Position numbers and translations under genes: made by a program
In this document: positions 36,818 to 48,994 of the stretch, piece by piece
How the letters are laid out: every line of letters begins with the position of its first letter
Numbering within the stretch: position 1 is the first letter of the stretch
Notes under the pieces: generated by a model
Seen by the model: the letters and a program-made list of their open reading frames with translations, nothing else
Databases searched by the model: none
Told to the model about the DNA's origin: nothing
From: Macropodus opercularis
Lineage: Eukaryota; Chordata; Actinopteri; Anabantiformes; Osphronemidae
DNA length: 64,000 nt
Reading direction: 5' to 3'
Assembly: GCA_030770545.1 (NCBI GenBank)
Contig: CM061091.1
Coordinates: 8,984,501 to 9,048,500 of the forward strand

Positions 36818-39800
36818 CTGTTTGAAGTCATCATTCTTAAGATGAGCAGTCACACCACAACATGTTTAAAGAACATTTCTGAAGTTTGAGTGGGATACCT
36901 ACTGAAGGTCTGGAAGATATCACTGTGTATCAATTTCAAACATCACTGCCTAAGTAGTGACAGCTAGCAAGTCACAAAAACTGCCAAACAAAGACTCACA
37001 GCCTTAGCAAACCACCTGAATTGTACACTGTAGAAATGTTAGAATAATCAAGATACCATTCATCACCTGATATCCTGCCTCTGCGCTTTGGCAGGTGGTT
37101 GTAGTTTGACCTTGATCAGGATACTGTGTCAGAAGAAATCTTAAATAGAGTTGAGGAGTGACAGTTGAAAGTGATTGACCTTACATTAGGCGGGGGACAG
37201 GAAAGAGAGGTGTGGCCAATGTGTGGGAGGGAAAAAAACTGGAAATATAAAAAATATACAGGAACTCAGGCAGGGACTATGATAATAGTATTTGGTTGGC
37301 AAGCAGAAAAAGAAGGCCCTCGTAATAAGTATTGCATTCTGCAGCGACAACATCAGGAAGGAAGAGCAGAAGAAGTTTGCCAATTATCAAGGTCTGAGAG
37401 AGAAGTTAAGATGATCAAAGGTGGCTGTGGCCTTTAAACTTTATGTGGCTTCAGCAAATTTGAGGAATATATGAGATTTCTGTCCATGACGGCTTGTTTC
37501 ACTGGTCTCTGTCGTGAGTGTATCATTTAGGGTCACCACAATGGATGTGAGACAGTTGGAGACATGATGCACACACTCAAACTATGTGAGTGCTCATAAT
37601 TTCTGTGTACCTTGATAGTCAAACTTTATGTTTGTGTTGAGTGAGAATCTCGATCCACATGCAGGCAGATTGCACCTGCTTTCCAAACACAATAAATACA
37701 AATGTAATCATAGCCACTGTTTTCAGGCTTGATAAACCCCCATTGTAGTTGTATTTTGTCCTGTCTCTTTGTGACTTCAGCAAGAATATTTTACTTTGCA
37801 TATGTATTAAGGCAAAGGTGAAATTCCACTCCTTTGGTGGATCAACTAATAAATCAGGCCCTTTGTGTTGTAATATTTAAATCAGATCAGCTGCAACTGC
37901 ACAGGTCAGTTTATATGTGGCTTTGAATACATGCTTAACAATAGTACTACTCTGCTTTAGAAGTTGTTCAACATTACACATCAAGCAGCTCAAAGGCTGC
38001 ACAGTAATTCATCTGGAATGGTGTTTGTATCTTCCTGATAAATCTCAAGCAACACCTTGATAATGTACAGCCACTTGATCCATTATTCATAGGAAATGTT
38101 GAATAGCGCTGTAACAAAAGCAGCTTTTTCACCGACCCTGTAGCTAAGCGTAAATCTAAAATCAGTTTGTACTTTTGCTTCCTGTAATGCATTCAACATT
38201 GTCAACGATAATAATCTGGGAAACCACTACGTTTGGTTTATTACAAACAATACGTGTCAAAAGCTGTGTGTGTTGCTGGAAGCTCTGTTTGCGTTAGGTT
38301 ATTCCTCTACATGTGACTTTAAATGAGAGCTGTACTTACTCAGACACATGGTTTCTGTGTAGATTTGTCAAATCCCACTTACTATTTAAGCTTTCCAAAC
38401 ATTTCTGGCCAGATTTTCAGTAATAAAATGAATTGTTGTTCATCTATCACTGGCAGCTGACATGCTGTTCACTTTTCTGCGATTGCACCTATAAAATATC
38501 AACTTTCTATTGTTTACTTGAAATGTGACATATTTCTTCCTGACCTGCACCAGACTGAGTCTGAGCTGTAAGCGAGTCAAATGGCATGCCTCGATATGCT
38601 TCACCTTTACGCCTTAATCTTTTTACAAAAACTGTGGGTCTGTGTTAAGCTGTCCGCGGTGAGTGTGCTTTATCTGTAGGATCACCAGCAATGCCTGGGA
38701 TTAAATGGGTCAAAGATCACAAACCCACCATCTCCAAAAGAATCTCACTGCATATAGTACAGTATTGTATCATGAGCACATTAGCTACTTGCACCTGCCA
38801 CCCAAGTGTATTCACTCTACAGCAAATAACATTTAAGGCTGCGCTCTGTCCTTCTTTATTTTCTAATTGCCACTACATCTAATTAAGTCATGTTTAATAT
38901 CCCTGCATTCTCTTGTGTATGAACAGTGTATAACAGAACTAAAACATTTTTTTATTATTATGTGGGTGTTTTACAGCATCTCTCAACCCCAGCTGAACTT
39001 ATAAGACTGAAGTTGTATAATATGCTGTTGTTTATATACTTACCACTCCACAGAAGAAGCAATATTTTTCTCCCAGACAGATTTTCCTCGTTATATACAG
39101 TATCCCATATAAAGAAGTAAGTGATAATTATTTTTGTTTGTCTGGGTAGTTGGATATATACTTTGCATATAGTTCACATGGTTAAATGGTTTGTAGGTTC
39201 TAGTTTGTTTTATAATAAATTGTATTTACATAGATCTATGCACGCTTCCCTGTTTTGTGACCTTTAACAACTTCCAGAACCTCGTCCACCAAGTAAGAAC
39301 TATACATTTAATGCCATATTTGTTGTAGCTGTAGATAGCAACTGACAGTGGGCTCTCTGCGGGTTTTCCTACCAAATCCTAGGTTTGTTATGAGGAAACG
39401 TTTTGGTCAACAGTGATATTGTTAACTATTAAGGAGTAAAGACCAGCAGGATGTCTTGTTTATATTCAAGCAGTCCCTCCTCCTGCATTAATCTTGTTAA
39501 ACAGTTTAGGGTTTAAACTTAAGACACGGTGCATCTTTTATCTCTACAGCTGTCTGGATTTTACAGTAAGACAAGTTGTGTCAGCTGTCACAATGCACGT
39601 CTCTCTCCTCAGTTGTTCCAGTTCAGGATTAACATTTTTCTTGGGAGTACACCCAGAAACACAAGTCACAGCTTTGGATGCCAGCGTGCTCTTGGCATCA
39701 TTTCTGCTTTGAAGCATATCTCTGGCTGCTGTTAAGCTCGCTCTGCAACTGAGTGAGGGTAGGTGTATCTTGGAGCTTGCTGTATGTGTCATAGGCGTAT

Positions 39801-41183
39801 GAAGGGCTTGTGCAGTGAACTTGTCACAACCTGTACAGTGTGCAGTCAATTCATTTGGGACATCTTGATAAATATTCCCCTCAGGGGACTGGGATCGCAT
39901 TATGGTTGATCTCTTGACACACGTTGAGGAATTCTATGTTGTGACAGTACATGACAAACAAGGCCGAGACTGATGTGTACAGCTACAAACCAAACCCAAG
40001 CAGTGCTCACCATGTAGAATGCCAGCTGTTTTGTTAAAAGGGGCACAACACCCTAAATTACTTGTTTGCATTGTACACATAATTACAGAGATGGCTGATG
40101 GCGGTGGTGAACTAGGCAGCTGCCGGGTCTTTACAGCTCATTGGCTGCAGCACATGGATCCTAAGTCGTGAAATCAGTAAAAGCATGTCCCTCTAAGCTT
40201 CTTCAAATTGGTCATTTTTATTCACAGCTCAAAACTTATGAATATAGTTATTTAATATCTCCCAAAACTAAATATTTCAAAAGTAAATTGTTGCTTCAGA
40301 CTGTAGTAAGCCACAATTTATTTAGTTTTGTACCCTTAAATTTTGTCATTTTTTGTCACCGCATTGTAGCTTCTTCAAGAACAAATAGACCCCATAACAA
40401 TTGTTGACTGCCTGTAAAACTACCCTGGTTTAGATTCCTGAAACTGAAAGTTCTTCCATTTTTTTTGCATGGGTTCACTCCAGGTAGACAATCAACAACT
40501 TTTTTTGTAGGATTACAAAGATAGGAGAGAAATTCTCCTGGACTGTTGGGTGCAAAATGAAGGAAATACGGGAGGGATGTGAAGAGATAAGAGTTGGACT
40601 GATTCCATCTATGATAAATGGCACACAGTTATTACAGAGCTCACTTTAGAAACCAAGCGCATCAGGTGATACTGAGTACTTTTAGAGTATTCACGTTATG
40701 TGGGGCTTAACTTTTGTTGGGCTCTTTTCTTATTAAGGTGCATTATCAGTCACCATATGACCGACTGATATGTCCGTGTTATCAGGTTTGATTCAGATGC
40801 TAAAAGCTGCAGTGTAGCATTTCTAAATTTAGTGTTTCTCGACTGGGCCTCTAACAATCGCTGTTGTGTTTTGGCTTTGTCTGGAAGACATTCCATTTTG
40901 AATATGAATGGAACATGTTCTCATACATCTAGGTATGTCAGTTGTTATTAATTTCACTAATTAAAAAAAAAGCTAAGAAAAAGTCCCAAAAACAATCATA
41001 ATGTTTCTGCCAATATTAACACAAAATAAATCATTGAACACACAAGAACCCAACAAAATACTGAATGCATTTTTACCATGTACTTACAGAGTACATGGTA
41101 AGAGCAGGCTACCCACAAAATTACAGCCATCCTGAGAGCTACAGTGTTGCAGTTATTATTAGTAAATAGTGAATTATTAAATT
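36818..41183. other. Intergenic DNA
   Basis: No domain-bearing frame or splice-supported exon. A hairpin with 11-bp arms lies at 41073-41101. Confidence 0.6.
41073..41101. repeat. Short hairpin, 11-bp perfect arms
   Basis: TTACCATGTAC (41073-41083) and GTACATGGTAA (41091-41101) separated by seven bases. Confidence 0.85.
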
Positions 41184-41188
41184 GCATT

Positions 41189-41761
41189 TGTGGTGGCCAC
41201 AACTTCAGCCACCCCATAACTTACCAGTCTCTTGGTCCAACTGGATGCATCCAGGCAAAGGGATGCAGTGAGGCTGGCATCAGGCTTTAATGCCTTCAGT
41301 AGGCCTGGACTGTGCCACCTTGCTCAACTACTTGGGGGGGGGGTTTGTTTGTTGGTGTTTTGTTTATTCTTATAGTTAAAGTGGGAAGTTCTTTTTGTTG
41401 TTGTTGCTTTACTTTGTTTTATTTTGTATTCTAAGAGGTCTGTGTCTGTTAGTTATTGGTTAGTGTTAGGTGTTAGTGTTGGTAATGTCAATCCCCCATG
41501 TGGTATGACTGGTTTGGCCAACCAGTATATATGTTGCCCTTGTGTGTCTTTTGTCAGGTCAGGTTTTGTCTTTTGTTTGTAGTAGTGCTTGTGTTAAAGA
41601 TTTACCATTATGGTTTTGGTTCAGTTAGTTTAGGTTGACCTCTTTTAGGGAATGCTTTTCATGATTTGTTTATGTCTCTATATTTTGTTTTTGGATAAAT
41701 AAATCCATTTATTTTGAAATAATCCATTTGTGTTCTGCGCCTGACTACCCGGTCCCTGACA
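41189..41761 (+). mobile_element. Solo LTR, 573 bp, with 5-bp target duplication
   Basis: Begins TGTGGTGGCC and ends GGTCCCTGACA (TG...CA) with exact GCATT flanks (41184-41188 and 41762-41766). A TATA-like CAGTATATATG lies near 41520, followed by T/G-rich leader sequence and an AATAAA signal near 41695, consistent with U3-R-U5 in + orientation. No internal retroviral genes adjoin it. It is unrelated in sequence to the 9163-10664 unit apart from general LTR layout. Confidence 0.8.
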
Positions 41762-41766
41762 GCATT

Positions 41767-43919
41767 GCATAACATTAAATTGTCTTTAGTGCTATAATGC
41801 TACATTTATGGATATTATTCTGAGACTCCACTGAAGATTATATGATTTTCAAGTTATTTACAGCTCCTGCAGCTTCATGGAATAAAAGGATCTTTTGATG
41901 TCCTGCGTTGTTAAGGTTGTAGTTTCCCCTGTGCCCTGTCCCCTGATCTGCAAGATTGTGGATGTCTTCCTGAAAGAAAGATAGAAGAAGAAATAAACAT
42001 AATCTCAGAAACAAAAATTAATAGGATGTGTGACAGGACCATGACCTGAAACACACCAGTAAAGTTTTTTTTGTAAATTTTAGTTTCTATAGCAGGTGAT
42101 TATTTGAACTCAGTCTTCACAACATCTGACTATTTGCAGATACACAAATCTATTGATGTCCTTTTCCTATCTCTTCTTAATCTTACGTCCTTCTCTTCCT
42201 TTTTTTCCTACGACACACTTCTTTAAGCGCTTCAATCTGTGTGCGCATGTGTGAGTGTGGAAACATGCACATGAGTCTGAGCTTTTTCCAAGACGGATTA
42301 GCTGAGGCTGTCTCCTTGAATAGCAAACGTCCACTGACAATGAGGCACATTTTGAGGAGAATATTTTCCCTCAACGACAAATGCATATCTATGCCTTTGT
42401 TTTAAGAAACAGACAACAGAGCAAGGATTAGACCGCTTCTTGTATCCAGATACAGGGTAACTAAGGTACAATTAATGGTTTCATGTAAGACTTGTTAAGC
42501 CCAGTTACAGAAGAACATTTCAGTCCTGAACTCCCTCCTATTGATCTGACAACATCTGGATGTGTCTCCATCATAGAAAATGAGCACTAATTTTTCTGTC
42601 ATCGTCTTTCTACATGACACCAACCTGCACAAATATAATTTTTAGCATTATTTCAAGTGCTCTTTAATTTTGGTTTACACTTTGCATATGTATACAATCA
42701 CACACACACGTATATACAGTACTGCTGAGCTGGTGTGTGTTGAAACGATGTAAGTGCAAGGAGCTATACCAATCAGATACTGTTAGATCATAACAACGAT
42801 AATGGTAAAGGTGATCCAGACAATGGTTTTGAGGCCTGCGTGGACTAATGAGGCTTGAAATGAAATACAGTCCACTTGGCAATAGTCTATGTATAATTTT
42901 GCTTCCTTGCGAAGCCATGAATGATTGATGCATATGAAGCAAGGGGTGTGTGACACTTCTCCATTGTAGTGCTTTTGTGTATTTGAATATAGGGGAGCAT
43001 CCCCCTGAAATTAACACCAAAAACCCTGCATATACTGCACATATATACACAGTGTTGTCAGCCCTGTGTGCATGAGAGCCACCTTTGTGCATAATGAAAC
43101 AGACGGGGGAAAATATCATTCGCTACAGACAGGACTATTATGGGTTTCACTCAATATATTTGTATTGCTGTTATCCCTGACGATGCATCTGATGTGTTTC
43201 TGGAGAAATTATGCTCCAGAGGTTTTATCCATGAAAATGATAAACTGCCCTGTCATTCAATTAACCTTCTCCATATATCTGTCTCTTCTCAGTGACATAT
43301 TAGCAACACTGCCTCTGGGCTCAACTACAAATTGAGGTTTGACCAAAGCAGCTTTTTGAAAGCAGGTGACTATTTTTATGCAGGTGGGAAGTGAACCAAG
43401 AACATAGCCATCAGTGACCATAATTTAAAAGCCTTGAATAAATAATTCCTTACATCCATCATTTTGATGGATAAGCCGTAATTGCTGGTCATGCAACACG
43501 ATTGCTCATCTCATATAATTTCCCAATGCGGGTTAAGAGAAGAAGCTGCTGAACTAAAAAACATTACAGGACAGTAGGCAGGTTAATGAGAAAGTGAAAG
43601 AGTGAAACACAGACAAAGTGACAGCTATAACAGCCCTGCAGGCACACAGTTACAGCATGTCAGCATGCTGCAGTAAGACTGCAAGATGGTTGAATTCCAA
43701 AGACACGCGGGAACAAGATTACAGTAGAATGAATCCTGTTGTAGAACACCCTTGCTCACAGATGCATCAAATGAAAGTGTAAAAACTCAGATATGTGATC
43801 CTGCACAAGATCACAAGAAAGCTTCTGTGGTAACAGATGGACTTTTATTTATTGTTCAAGAGAAAAGCATCTTATTTTTCTCAACCGTGTTTTGATTCAA
43901 GGTGCCTTCGTTGACCCTC
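41767..43919. other. Intergenic DNA
   Basis: No supported gene; a 151-codon minus frame (42664-43119) has no domain. Confidence 0.55.
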
Positions 43920-43985
43920 AAGCCCCATCTCTTGACCAATGGCAGCTGGGAAAGGCTCCAGCATCCCTTTGAGACTGGTGCCACC
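43920..43985 (+). mobile_element. SINE 3'-region fragment
   Basis: ACCAATGGCAGCTGGGAAAG-GCTCCAGCATCC matches the conserved distal region of the fish SINE (CCAATGACAGCTGGGATAGG type) in + orientation. It forms an inverted pair with the next copy. Confidence 0.65.
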
Positions 43986-44214
43986 ACTGTGATCCCTGCA
44001 AGAAAAAAGCGATTGGCAACTTTGTACCAGTGAAGTTGTGCTTTAAATGTACATCCGCTCACAATAGTCAGACAACAAACTAACATACTCTAACAGCACA
44101 CATTGAATTAAAAAAAATTATTGTAAAAGAACTGAAAAAGAGGTGCACTGTGCGCAACTAATATAATAATTTGCCATGTGTAAGCGTTCCTTTCCATTTA
44201 TTCATCAATTGAAT

Positions 44215-44505
44215 AAATCATCCTCTTAAGGTTCAAAGGGATGCTGGAGCCTTTCCCAGCTTTCATTGGGCGAGAGGCTGGGTACTGTACAACCTGGACA
44301 GGACGCCTATCACTGGATCACACAGACAGACAACCAGTCACAATTAAATTTCCACCTAGGGCAATTTAGGCTGTCTACGTAACCTGACTGCATGTCTTTG
44401 GACTTTGGGGGGACTCTGGCCGGAGTACCAGAGAGAACTGGCACTTAAAGCCAAGCCTGGCATTTAGAACAAGGTAGACAGTGCCAAGCACTACACCGGG
44501 GCCCA
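44215..44505 (-). mobile_element. tRNA-headed SINE, nearly full length, minus strand
   Basis: On + it reads tail first: GGATGCTGGAGCCTTTCCC, TTCATTGGGCGAGAGGC, ACCTGGACAGGACGCC, then GACTGCATGTCTTTGGACT, and ends with the rearranged head CAGTGCCAAGCACTACACC. The order is the exact reverse of + copies. Confidence 0.8.
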
Positions 44506-47500
44506 AAATGATTCTTCTTTTCTATTACAAATTTACTTACAGCAAAAAAAACCAACATTTTGGGATTGCCATGTTTTCCAGTTTTCCACGTAGTAGCACT
44601 GATGAATTATAAATGTTGGTGTACAGTGTCCTGCCCTGCACACACTGCTGCCCTACAGTATTTTACCAAATTCCCCACACCTGCAGAACACCTCCATGCA
44701 CTAACATACAATATTTTGATAAAACTAGGTTTAATATTATATATTGTTTCTCTGTTTTACAAGTGAATGCTCTTTGACAATGTGGCCGGGGTACAGGAAT
44801 ATACACAATGAAGACCAGTGGCATGAAAGAGACGACAACACAAAGATGATCTACAATACTAGCTGTTACACTGCAGTCCTGGCTTTGCTTTTTACATTGT
44901 AGTAGGACCATTCACACCTTAACTTACATCCCCCTATCACACAATACGTGACTACTTACTGTAGTCCTGGATAATTAAGAATCTCTACAGACACCATGCA
45001 TGCATGCTGTACTTAACATAACACTGCTTGTACTACTGATATGATTGATGGTGTGTGAGGGTAATATCAGTGTTAACTTCCTACATGTTACACAGATGTT
45101 AGCATGTCTCATATGATTTGGCTTGATGTGAATTAGTGAGGCCAAGCACACATCAGTCGTTAAATCCGGGACAAAACAGTACTTCCAGGGACAAAATGAC
45201 ATGCCCACCAGACAAATTCAAGCTCCGGCACGTCTTCCGCCATCCATCAATATTTAGTTCCATGCAGTTTCCCTTCCACTTGTCAGTTCTTAGCATGCTG
45301 CTCTGAATTAAGCTGTACAGCAGTTTGCCACAGCATCCAGCGTCTATATAAATGCTAATGAGTGGCAGGGCAGTGAAAGGCCACAGTGCTTTTGTCATGT
45401 TAATATTACATTTGCCTTAGAGGGAGATGCAGGGCCAGGTGTGGGGCTACAGATGAGTGCGGAGGCTTTAAGATCTAATGCATTATTATTTGAGAAGAAA
45501 TGACACGTAAAGGCAGCGATACTTCACCGGAGGAGAGCTCTCGTGTTAAACCTACTCATCTGCTTTTTTTTTTTAGATATGGGTAAGAATGAGTGTAGGG
45601 AATGACAAAAAGGAAATGTTTTGGAAGTGCTTTCAGGATGAATCAAGAATAATCCCACGCAGTAGATCTATGGAGCTCAAGGTGTCCATATGTCCACTCA
45701 GGTTTGTGGACCTGGGTCTGTTTTGGTCCAGTGCAGCTTTATTTGGCTAAGTTCTTTCTTTTATGAAATTAGATTTATGCACCTTGGGTTGGGGCCTATA
45801 TTGTATGGGTCTGTTTCAGGCCAGGTTTAAGCTGTACTTCTACTACTTGCTACGTTCAGCTTTCACACATCTACTTTAATTCATGCGTAGTATTATCCGA
45901 ATGAGGCGCACGTTGCCAGATGCATTATTTGCTTTTTTTAAAATTAGCTCAGGATAAGTTTACAGCTGTCGCATTGGTTAATTACTGTATTATCTATTTA
46001 GCAGAGCAAAACTGTGTGAGTGTTAAGATAATAGAAAAAAAGTTAATGACATTGTTTAATTTCTTAACTTCTTGTTGCTTTGGCTTCAAGTCGTTACTAC
46101 TGCATAGTGACTAGCCATTTGCTCAGTTAGACAGCATTTTCACACAGTTGCTCTTGGTTAACTCATTCTCAGTCACAGTAATCAGGACCAATCTTTCCAC
46201 CTTATCAAAAGACACGTTTCCTGTCCTTCCTCATTAGAACAACTTCCTTCATTCAGATCATCTACATGCTCTGGCTTCAAATAAACCAAACATGTACAAG
46301 CTCTAGTCTCAGTTACAGTCTAAACTAACTCTGACAATCTATTAACTCATGTGCCGAACACACAATATCGTGACTGTGAAGGTGTTCGATTGTATTATGC
46401 TACCTTATCTTTTAATGTAAACCATTAACCAATTGTAAACTACTGAATTATACATTACTCCTAATGAGAGAAAGATGCCTTCAGTAATAATCAGTAATAT
46501 TTTTTATACACTGATTTCTAATTTAACATGACTTTGTCACAACAAACCTAGAACAACCAGGCCAGGAAGTTGCATGGGAAGACACACGACTACCACCGCT
46601 GCAAGTGCGCAGACCACATACGTTCATGAACCAGAAACACAGTGAATGCCTAGCAATAATCAATAAATTCTAGTAAGCAGATTAACATACTCTTTCCCTC
46701 GTACTGTAGCTCAGTTTTAAATTATTAAATCGAACTGTCACATGCACCATCAGCCTACACACCGCAGCCGTTTGCCCTTGTTTAACACATGCTTCCCCTG
46801 CATAAAGGAAACTCTGAACCCAAAACGCACTACAGCCACAAAGCAAAAGATAAAGCACAATAGAGCCTCCCAGCCCAACCTGGTTAACCCGCCAATATGA
46901 TATGGGAAAAAAAGACATTAAATGAATCCAGTAGACTGTACAGTATCTCATAGAACTGATGCAAACTTCAGCCTTAAATATGAGAAAATTCCAGCTCAGA
47001 GTAAGCCTAAAATTTAATAGAATATATAACAAAAATGCATGTGCTTTTTAAATGTAATGCTTATAATATGGCCAGTTTAATCAAAAACAACCAAACTGTT
47101 TATATTGCAACTTGCTATACTGTAGCTTTCCTGAAAGTGTTACTAACCAGATGTAAAGTGCTGGTTTCTCCTTTCTTTATTTTTTGTGCTGTCGTAGTTG
47201 TTTTTCTATGCAAATCAGGGGTGCATTTGTGGAGTCTCACATGGGACTCAAAGGCGCTGATGGAGAGCTCAGAGAGCAAACACTCAGCAAATCACACGAC
47301 AGCAATATCACCTATCTTCAATTACATTTGCCAGCGGAGAAGCCAAAGCCCTATAAGATGTCTGTCAATACTCATGCTTGTGCTTAAGAGGTGGATCTTT
47401 AGGTTAGCCTTTAGCTTCAGATTACACTGTGACAGGATGTCTCTGAGAGCAGATTTAAAGTGTGACACAGGCCAGTTCTGTCTTCATGATTTAACTGTCA

Positions 47501-47927
47501 AGCTCATCCGTTTCTGGGTAACTTTAACCTTTCACATCAACTGAGTGCATCTCACCTTACCACTGACAGGACAACATAGATGTGATGATGATGATCCACA
47601 GAGAGTAGCTCAGTGTCCATTTTCACTCTGTTCTACAGCGGAGACCTCAGCAGAATTCATGTCAAGATGACATGACACAGTGCTAATCGCTGCCGATTAT
47701 CCTCTCAGCACTTAACACCAGATACCTAAGATAATGTGACTACAATGTCAATGTAAACCGCATCTGACAGAAAGAGATGCACATCCTTTTGCAGCAGGAA
47801 CTTGTACTGCATTTCCTTTCACAATACATTTTAACTATAACTGTGGCAAACTGCACCAACCTGATCATAATAATCCAATAGGAAATCTAACAATATTACA
47901 CACACATATTTTTCATTATTGAATTCA
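44506..47927. other. Intergenic DNA
   Basis: No supported gene. The 169-codon frame at 47035-47544 is AT-rich, has no domain and overlaps another frame. Confidence 0.55.
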
Positions 47928-48540
47928 ATTCAGTTTTATTTATATAACACCCTTTCACAATAAAACTTATCTCAACATACTTTACAAAGCAAAGTTTTAA
48001 GACCTTACTCACCCAAAACATAGTGGATAGAGAAGAGAGAGAAGAGCAACAACACAGCATCACTCTGAGAGAGGATGCTCCTAATTTCAACAATATTCAT
48101 AAAATGGAAGACGGTTCTAGAGGTTCCTTTCATTTATGATGTAAAGGAGAGACCTTGGTCAAAGATATCACAAAGGTCCCTCCCAGTGGAACCTGAAGCT
48201 AACATTATGTCATCCAAAGTGGTAAAGTGACTTCTCTCTGGCTATGGAGTTGCCAATGATCAGATTGGGTCACTCTGGACCTGTTGAGGAACGACTAGCA
48301 CCTATGCTAGATGACTCCATATCAAATAAAGGCACATGACTACCTGATTTATTTTACATGGTGCTAAGCCGAGATTCCAGTTCAGTCAACCTCGCTTCCA
48401 GAGCTGCAACTATCTTACATTTATCACAAGTACTATTATCACTAAAGGAGGCAGAGAAGAAGCTAAACATAAGGCAGAGCAAAACAAAGTAGGTGAAAAG
48501 GAGAGACACAGAGAAGCAGAGAAGAGATCACAGCTAGAGT
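47928..48540 (-). mobile_element. L2-type LINE remnant with 5' and 3' ends joined
   Basis: The 3' tail (AATTCAGTTTTATTTATATA) is followed on the minus strand by decayed reverse-transcriptase C-terminal sequence (48060-48220, parallel to 27050-27220). Farther upstream lies an ORF1-like N-terminus at 48354-48470. Almost all of ORF2 is missing. Confidence 0.8.
48354..48470 (-). pseudogene. L2 ORF1-like N-terminal fragment
   Basis: A 38-codon frame from ATG at 48470 reads MFSFFSASFSDNSTC, then DKCKIVAALEARLTELESRL and stops at 48354. The CxxC and the following Leu/Glu heptad pattern suggest the start of a coiled-coil ORF1 protein of an L2-type LINE. Family membership is my inference from its position within an L2 remnant. 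Confidence 0.6.
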
Positions 48541-48994
48541 TATTTTTCATTACTTAACCATAAATCAAACATTATTTAGTTTTCACATAACAATTACAGT
48601 CATGTTTGTTTTTGTGCAACATCCTGAATTTCATTTGAATTATTGATAAATCCGTTTTAGGTAATTTGCATTTAATACCAATCGGGTGTCGGAAAATCCA
48701 AGGTCATACTCAACAGTTCATGGAGCTGCATGGCTGCAAATGCTTTACATTGTTCTTTAAAGTAAATAAATGTTATGCTATGTATCCATTATCTTAGATT
48801 CTTGCCCCTACTATGGGGGCTGAGGTAAAGGGAACACAGTGGAGAGGTCACTACTAGTAAAGACTGTGTCTGCTCCCGAACCACCTAAATTATATAAATC
48901 ACAATAAATAAATGCAAAAGGAGTGATTCATAGGAATTTAATAAACATCAAGATTGCTCATCTTACAGAACAAAGTAACAATAAAGTAATTTAA
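48541..48994. other. Intergenic spacer between two L2 copies
   Basis: Nothing recognisable; the two L2 remnants here are arranged head to head. Confidence 0.55.

Noticed and set aside
39544..39900. 118-codon minus-strand frame
   Set aside because: No recognisable domain, no flanking splice signals of note and overlapping + frames of similar length.
42664..43119. 151-codon minus frame
   Set aside because: No domain; overlaps a + frame and simple repeats.
47035..47544. 169-codon + frame
   Set aside because: The longest non-repeat frame in the desert, but composition is ordinary intergenic and no domain or homology is recognised.
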